Source: Elusimicrobiota bacterium
GTDB lineage: Bacteria > Elusimicrobiota > Elusimicrobia > UBA1565 > UBA9628
DNA length: 7,609 bases
NCBI GenBank assembly: GCA_023249695.1
Contig: JAHFCD010000092.1
Span: forward strand, 1 to 7,609
Reading direction: 5' to 3'
The notes beneath the pieces are model-generated. The model was not told the DNA's origin. It searched no databases and saw only the letters and a list, made by a program, of their open reading frames with translations. This document shows, in pieces, positions 6,204 to 7,609 of the stretch; within the stretch, counting starts at the first letter, position 1, and each line of letters begins with the position of its first letter. A program made the translations under genes and the position numbers.

Positions 6204-6785
6204 ATGTGCTCCCGCATGCTCGAACGTCTGCTCCATCTTCTCCACGCCGTCCGGCTGAAAGCCCACACGGCCCTGGTCCGGGCCCGCGTGTCGAGGCTGG
6301 GCGCCGGGAGCTCGGTCCACGCCCCCGCGACGCTGTACAACCCGAAGGTCATCTCGATCGGGGCGGGAACCGTGATCCGGGAGCACGCCTGGCTCAACGG
6401 CGGCCGGGCGCCGGGGACGGCGGTCGCCTTAAGGATCGGCGACGGCTGCTACCTCGGGCGCTTCCTCCACGTCAACGCGGCCGACGGCGTGACCATCGAG
6501 GACAAGGTGCTGATCGCCGACCGCGTCTACATCAGCGACATCGACCACGAGTACCGCAAGCCGGGCATCGCGGTCATCGACCAGGGCGTCAGGACCAAAG
6601 GGCCGGTTCTTCTTAAGACCGGCTGCTGGATCGGCGCCGGCGCGGTGATCCTGACGGGCGTCACCGTCGGGCGCAACGCGGTCGTCGCGGCCAACGCCGT
6701 CGTGACCAAGGACGTCCCCGACTTCGCCGTCGTCGGCGGCATCCCCGCGAAGGTGCTCAAGACCGTGCCTCAGGACGGGCGCTGA
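6204..6785 (+). CDS. Hexapeptide-repeat (left-handed beta-helix) acetyltransferase, WbbJ-like
   Basis: A 193-residue protein of the left-handed beta-helix acyltransferase family (COG0110 type), which O- or N-acetylates sugars with acetyl-CoA. After an N-terminal helix (residues 1-30), imperfect hexapeptide turns of the I-G-x-G-x-x type run from about 46 to 165 (PKVISIGAGTVI at 48-59, LRIGDGCYLG at 76-85, CWIGAGAVILTGVTVG at 141-156). SDIDHEYR at 111-118 contains the likely catalytic His115. VVTKDVPDFAVVGGIPAKVLK at 166-186 is the standard end of the family. The start is either ATG at 6204 or ATG at 6216 (4 residues shorter); neither has a clear Shine-Dalgarno. A frame beginning at 6108 is rejected because it overlaps the divergent reductase gene and its extra residues fit no family. 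One base separates its stop from the methyltransferase gene, so the two form an operon, probably decorating the same glycan. Confidence 0.9.
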   Translation: MCSRMLERLLHLLHAVRLKAHTALVRARVSRLGAGSSVHAPATLYNPKVISIGAGTVIREHAWLNGGRAPGTAVALRIGDGCYLGRFLHVNAADGVTIEDKVLIADRVYISDIDHEYRKPGIAVIDQGVRTKGPVLLKTGCWIGAGAVILTGVTVGRNAVVAANAVVTKDVPDFAVVGGIPAKVLKTVPQDGR

Positions 6786-6786
6786 C

Positions 6787-7609
6787 ATGGGCTTGAAAAA
6801 AATCGCGTTCGACGCCGCGTCCGGGCTGTTCGTCGCCGCGCTGGGCCTGAAGCGGGCGACGCGGCTCTCCTGCGGCCTGCTCGAGAAGATCACCCCGGTC
6901 TACGAGGTGACGGCCGCGGGCAAGACCTTGCGCCTCGACTGCCCCAACGAGCTGACGCGCAGCCGCGCCGAGACCTTCCACGAGAAGGAGCCCGAGACCT
7001 TGGAGTGGATCGACGGCTTCGCCCCGGGCGAGGTCCTCGTCGACGTCGGCGCGAACGTCGGCCTGTACACGCTGTACGCGGCCCTGCGGGGGACGCGCGT
7101 GTTCGCCTTCGAGCCCGAGTCGCAGAACTACGCTTTGCTCAACCGCAACATCTTCCTCAACGGCCTCGGCGACCTGGTGACGGCGCTCAACGTGGCGCTC
7201 GCCGACGGCGACACGCTCGGCGCGCTGAACCTGCCGCGCTTCCTGACGGGCTCCGCGCTGAATAATTTCGGCGAGAACCTGGACTGGAAGCGCCAGAAAT
7301 ACGAGCCGGCGTTCCGCCAGGGCGTGCTCGGCTTCTCGCTCGACTCGTTCCTCGCGCGCTACCCGGAGGCCTTCCCGAGCCACCTGAAGATCGACGTGGA
7401 CGGAGCGGAGATCAAGGTCATTGCGGGCGCGGCGAAGACCTTGCGCGATCCCCGCCTGAAATCCCTGCTCATCGAGCTCAACGAGGAGCTGCCGGAGGAC
7501 CTCGAGATCATCGCGCTCGTCCGCGCCGCGGGCCTGACGATCAAGCACAAGAAGCACTCCGACATGATCGAGCGCTCCGAGTTCCGCCGTCTGTTCAACT
7601 ACGTCTTCG
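6787..7609 (+). CDS. FkbM-family SAM-dependent methyltransferase (3' end beyond window)
   Basis: 274 codons are visible and the frame is still open at the edge; with family lengths around 250-300, little is likely missing. It is a class I methyltransferase of the FkbM family, which O-methylates sugars and other small hydroxyl groups using S-adenosylmethionine. VLVDVGANVGLYTLYAA at 83-99 is motif I, the SAM-binding glycine loop. VFAFEPES at 105-112 is motif II with the acidic residue that binds the ribose. HLKIDVDGAEIKVIAGA at 199-215 is the family-defining K-I-D-x-x-G-x-E segment, and SLLIELNEE at 226-234 is the later core strand. The first 40 residues hold a moderately hydrophobic, basic helix (about 6-33) that may touch the membrane but does not look like a clear transmembrane segment. 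The ATG lies one base after the acetyltransferase stop. The likely role is methylating a sugar of the surface glycan. Confidence 0.9.
   Translation, partial: MGLKKIAFDAASGLFVAALGLKRATRLSCGLLEKITPVYEVTAAGKTLRLDCPNELTRSRAETFHEKEPETLEWIDGFAPGEVLVDVGANVGLYTLYAALRGTRVFAFEPESQNYALLNRNIFLNGLGDLVTALNVALADGDTLGALNLPRFLTGSALNNFGENLDWKRQKYEPAFRQGVLGFSLDSFLARYPEAFPSHLKIDVDGAEIKVIAGAAKTLRDPRLKSLLIELNEELPEDLEIIALVRAAGLTIKHKKHSDMIERSEFRRLFNYVF

Noticed and set aside
5253..6386. Extended N terminus for the family 2 glycosyltransferase
   Set aside because: The added residues are an off-frame reading of the reductase gene; the TAATG junction start places the GT-A motif directly at the N terminus as expected.
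6757..7557. A minus-strand 266-codon frame opposite the methyltransferase
   Set aside because: The plus frame has complete FkbM motifs; the minus translation is a Leu/Arg/Glu-rich shadow.
1..7609. tRNA, rRNA, CRISPR arrays, transposases, attachment sites or intrinsic terminators
   Set aside because: None seen: the window is almost fully coding, no direct-repeat/spacer pattern appears, and no G/C hairpin followed by a T-run was found.

Overview
The window is a stretch of a surface-polysaccharide (exopolysaccharide, capsule or O-antigen type) gene cluster from a high-GC bacterium. Base composition is roughly 70% G+C by eye. Coding is nearly gapless and third codon positions are almost always G or C, which is why long spurious open frames lie opposite the real genes. 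No RNA gene, insertion sequence, CRISPR array, integrase or phage gene is visible. The gene set (Wzx-like flippase, glycosyltransferases, FemAB-like protein, NodB-type deacetylase) resembles loci of Gram-negative-type bacteria, including exopolysaccharide loci linked to PEP-CTERM/exosortase systems. The phylum cannot be fixed from the sequence alone.

Layout: two divergent transcription units meet at a gap of only 37 bases (6167-6203). Leftward from there, six genes run on the minus strand: an RmlD-like sugar-nucleotide reductase (6166-5252), a family 2 glycosyltransferase (5252-4344), a DegT/DnrJ-type PLP aminotransferase (4347-3313), a FemAB/GNAT-type acyl or aminoacyl transferase (3319-2282), a NodB-type polysaccharide deacetylase (2285-1521), and a gene running off the left edge (1524-1). 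That last gene fuses a GT-B glycosyltransferase to the first membrane helices of a Wzx-like flippase. Every junction in this unit overlaps by 1-7 bases (TAATG, ATGA, ATGGTGA, GTGA, ATGA), so the genes are very probably co-transcribed and translationally coupled. Rightward, a left-handed beta-helix acetyltransferase (6204-6785) is followed after one base by an FkbM-family methyltransferase (6787 onward, cut by the right edge).

Reading of the pathway (inference): the reductase and aminotransferase make or modify nucleotide-activated deoxy/amino sugars, the glycosyltransferases add them to a lipid-linked unit, and the flippase half of the fusion moves that unit across the inner membrane. The deacetylase, FemAB-like protein, acetyltransferase and methyltransferase would decorate the glycan. 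The most noteworthy item is the glycosyltransferase-flippase fusion. The frame is open throughout, and no ATG, GTG or TTG occurs in any minus-strand frame for about 235 bases around the join, so a simple frameshift between two formerly overlapping genes is an unlikely explanation. A second point of interest is the aminotransferase-FemAB-deacetylase run, whose three products could all act on amino groups of a sugar.
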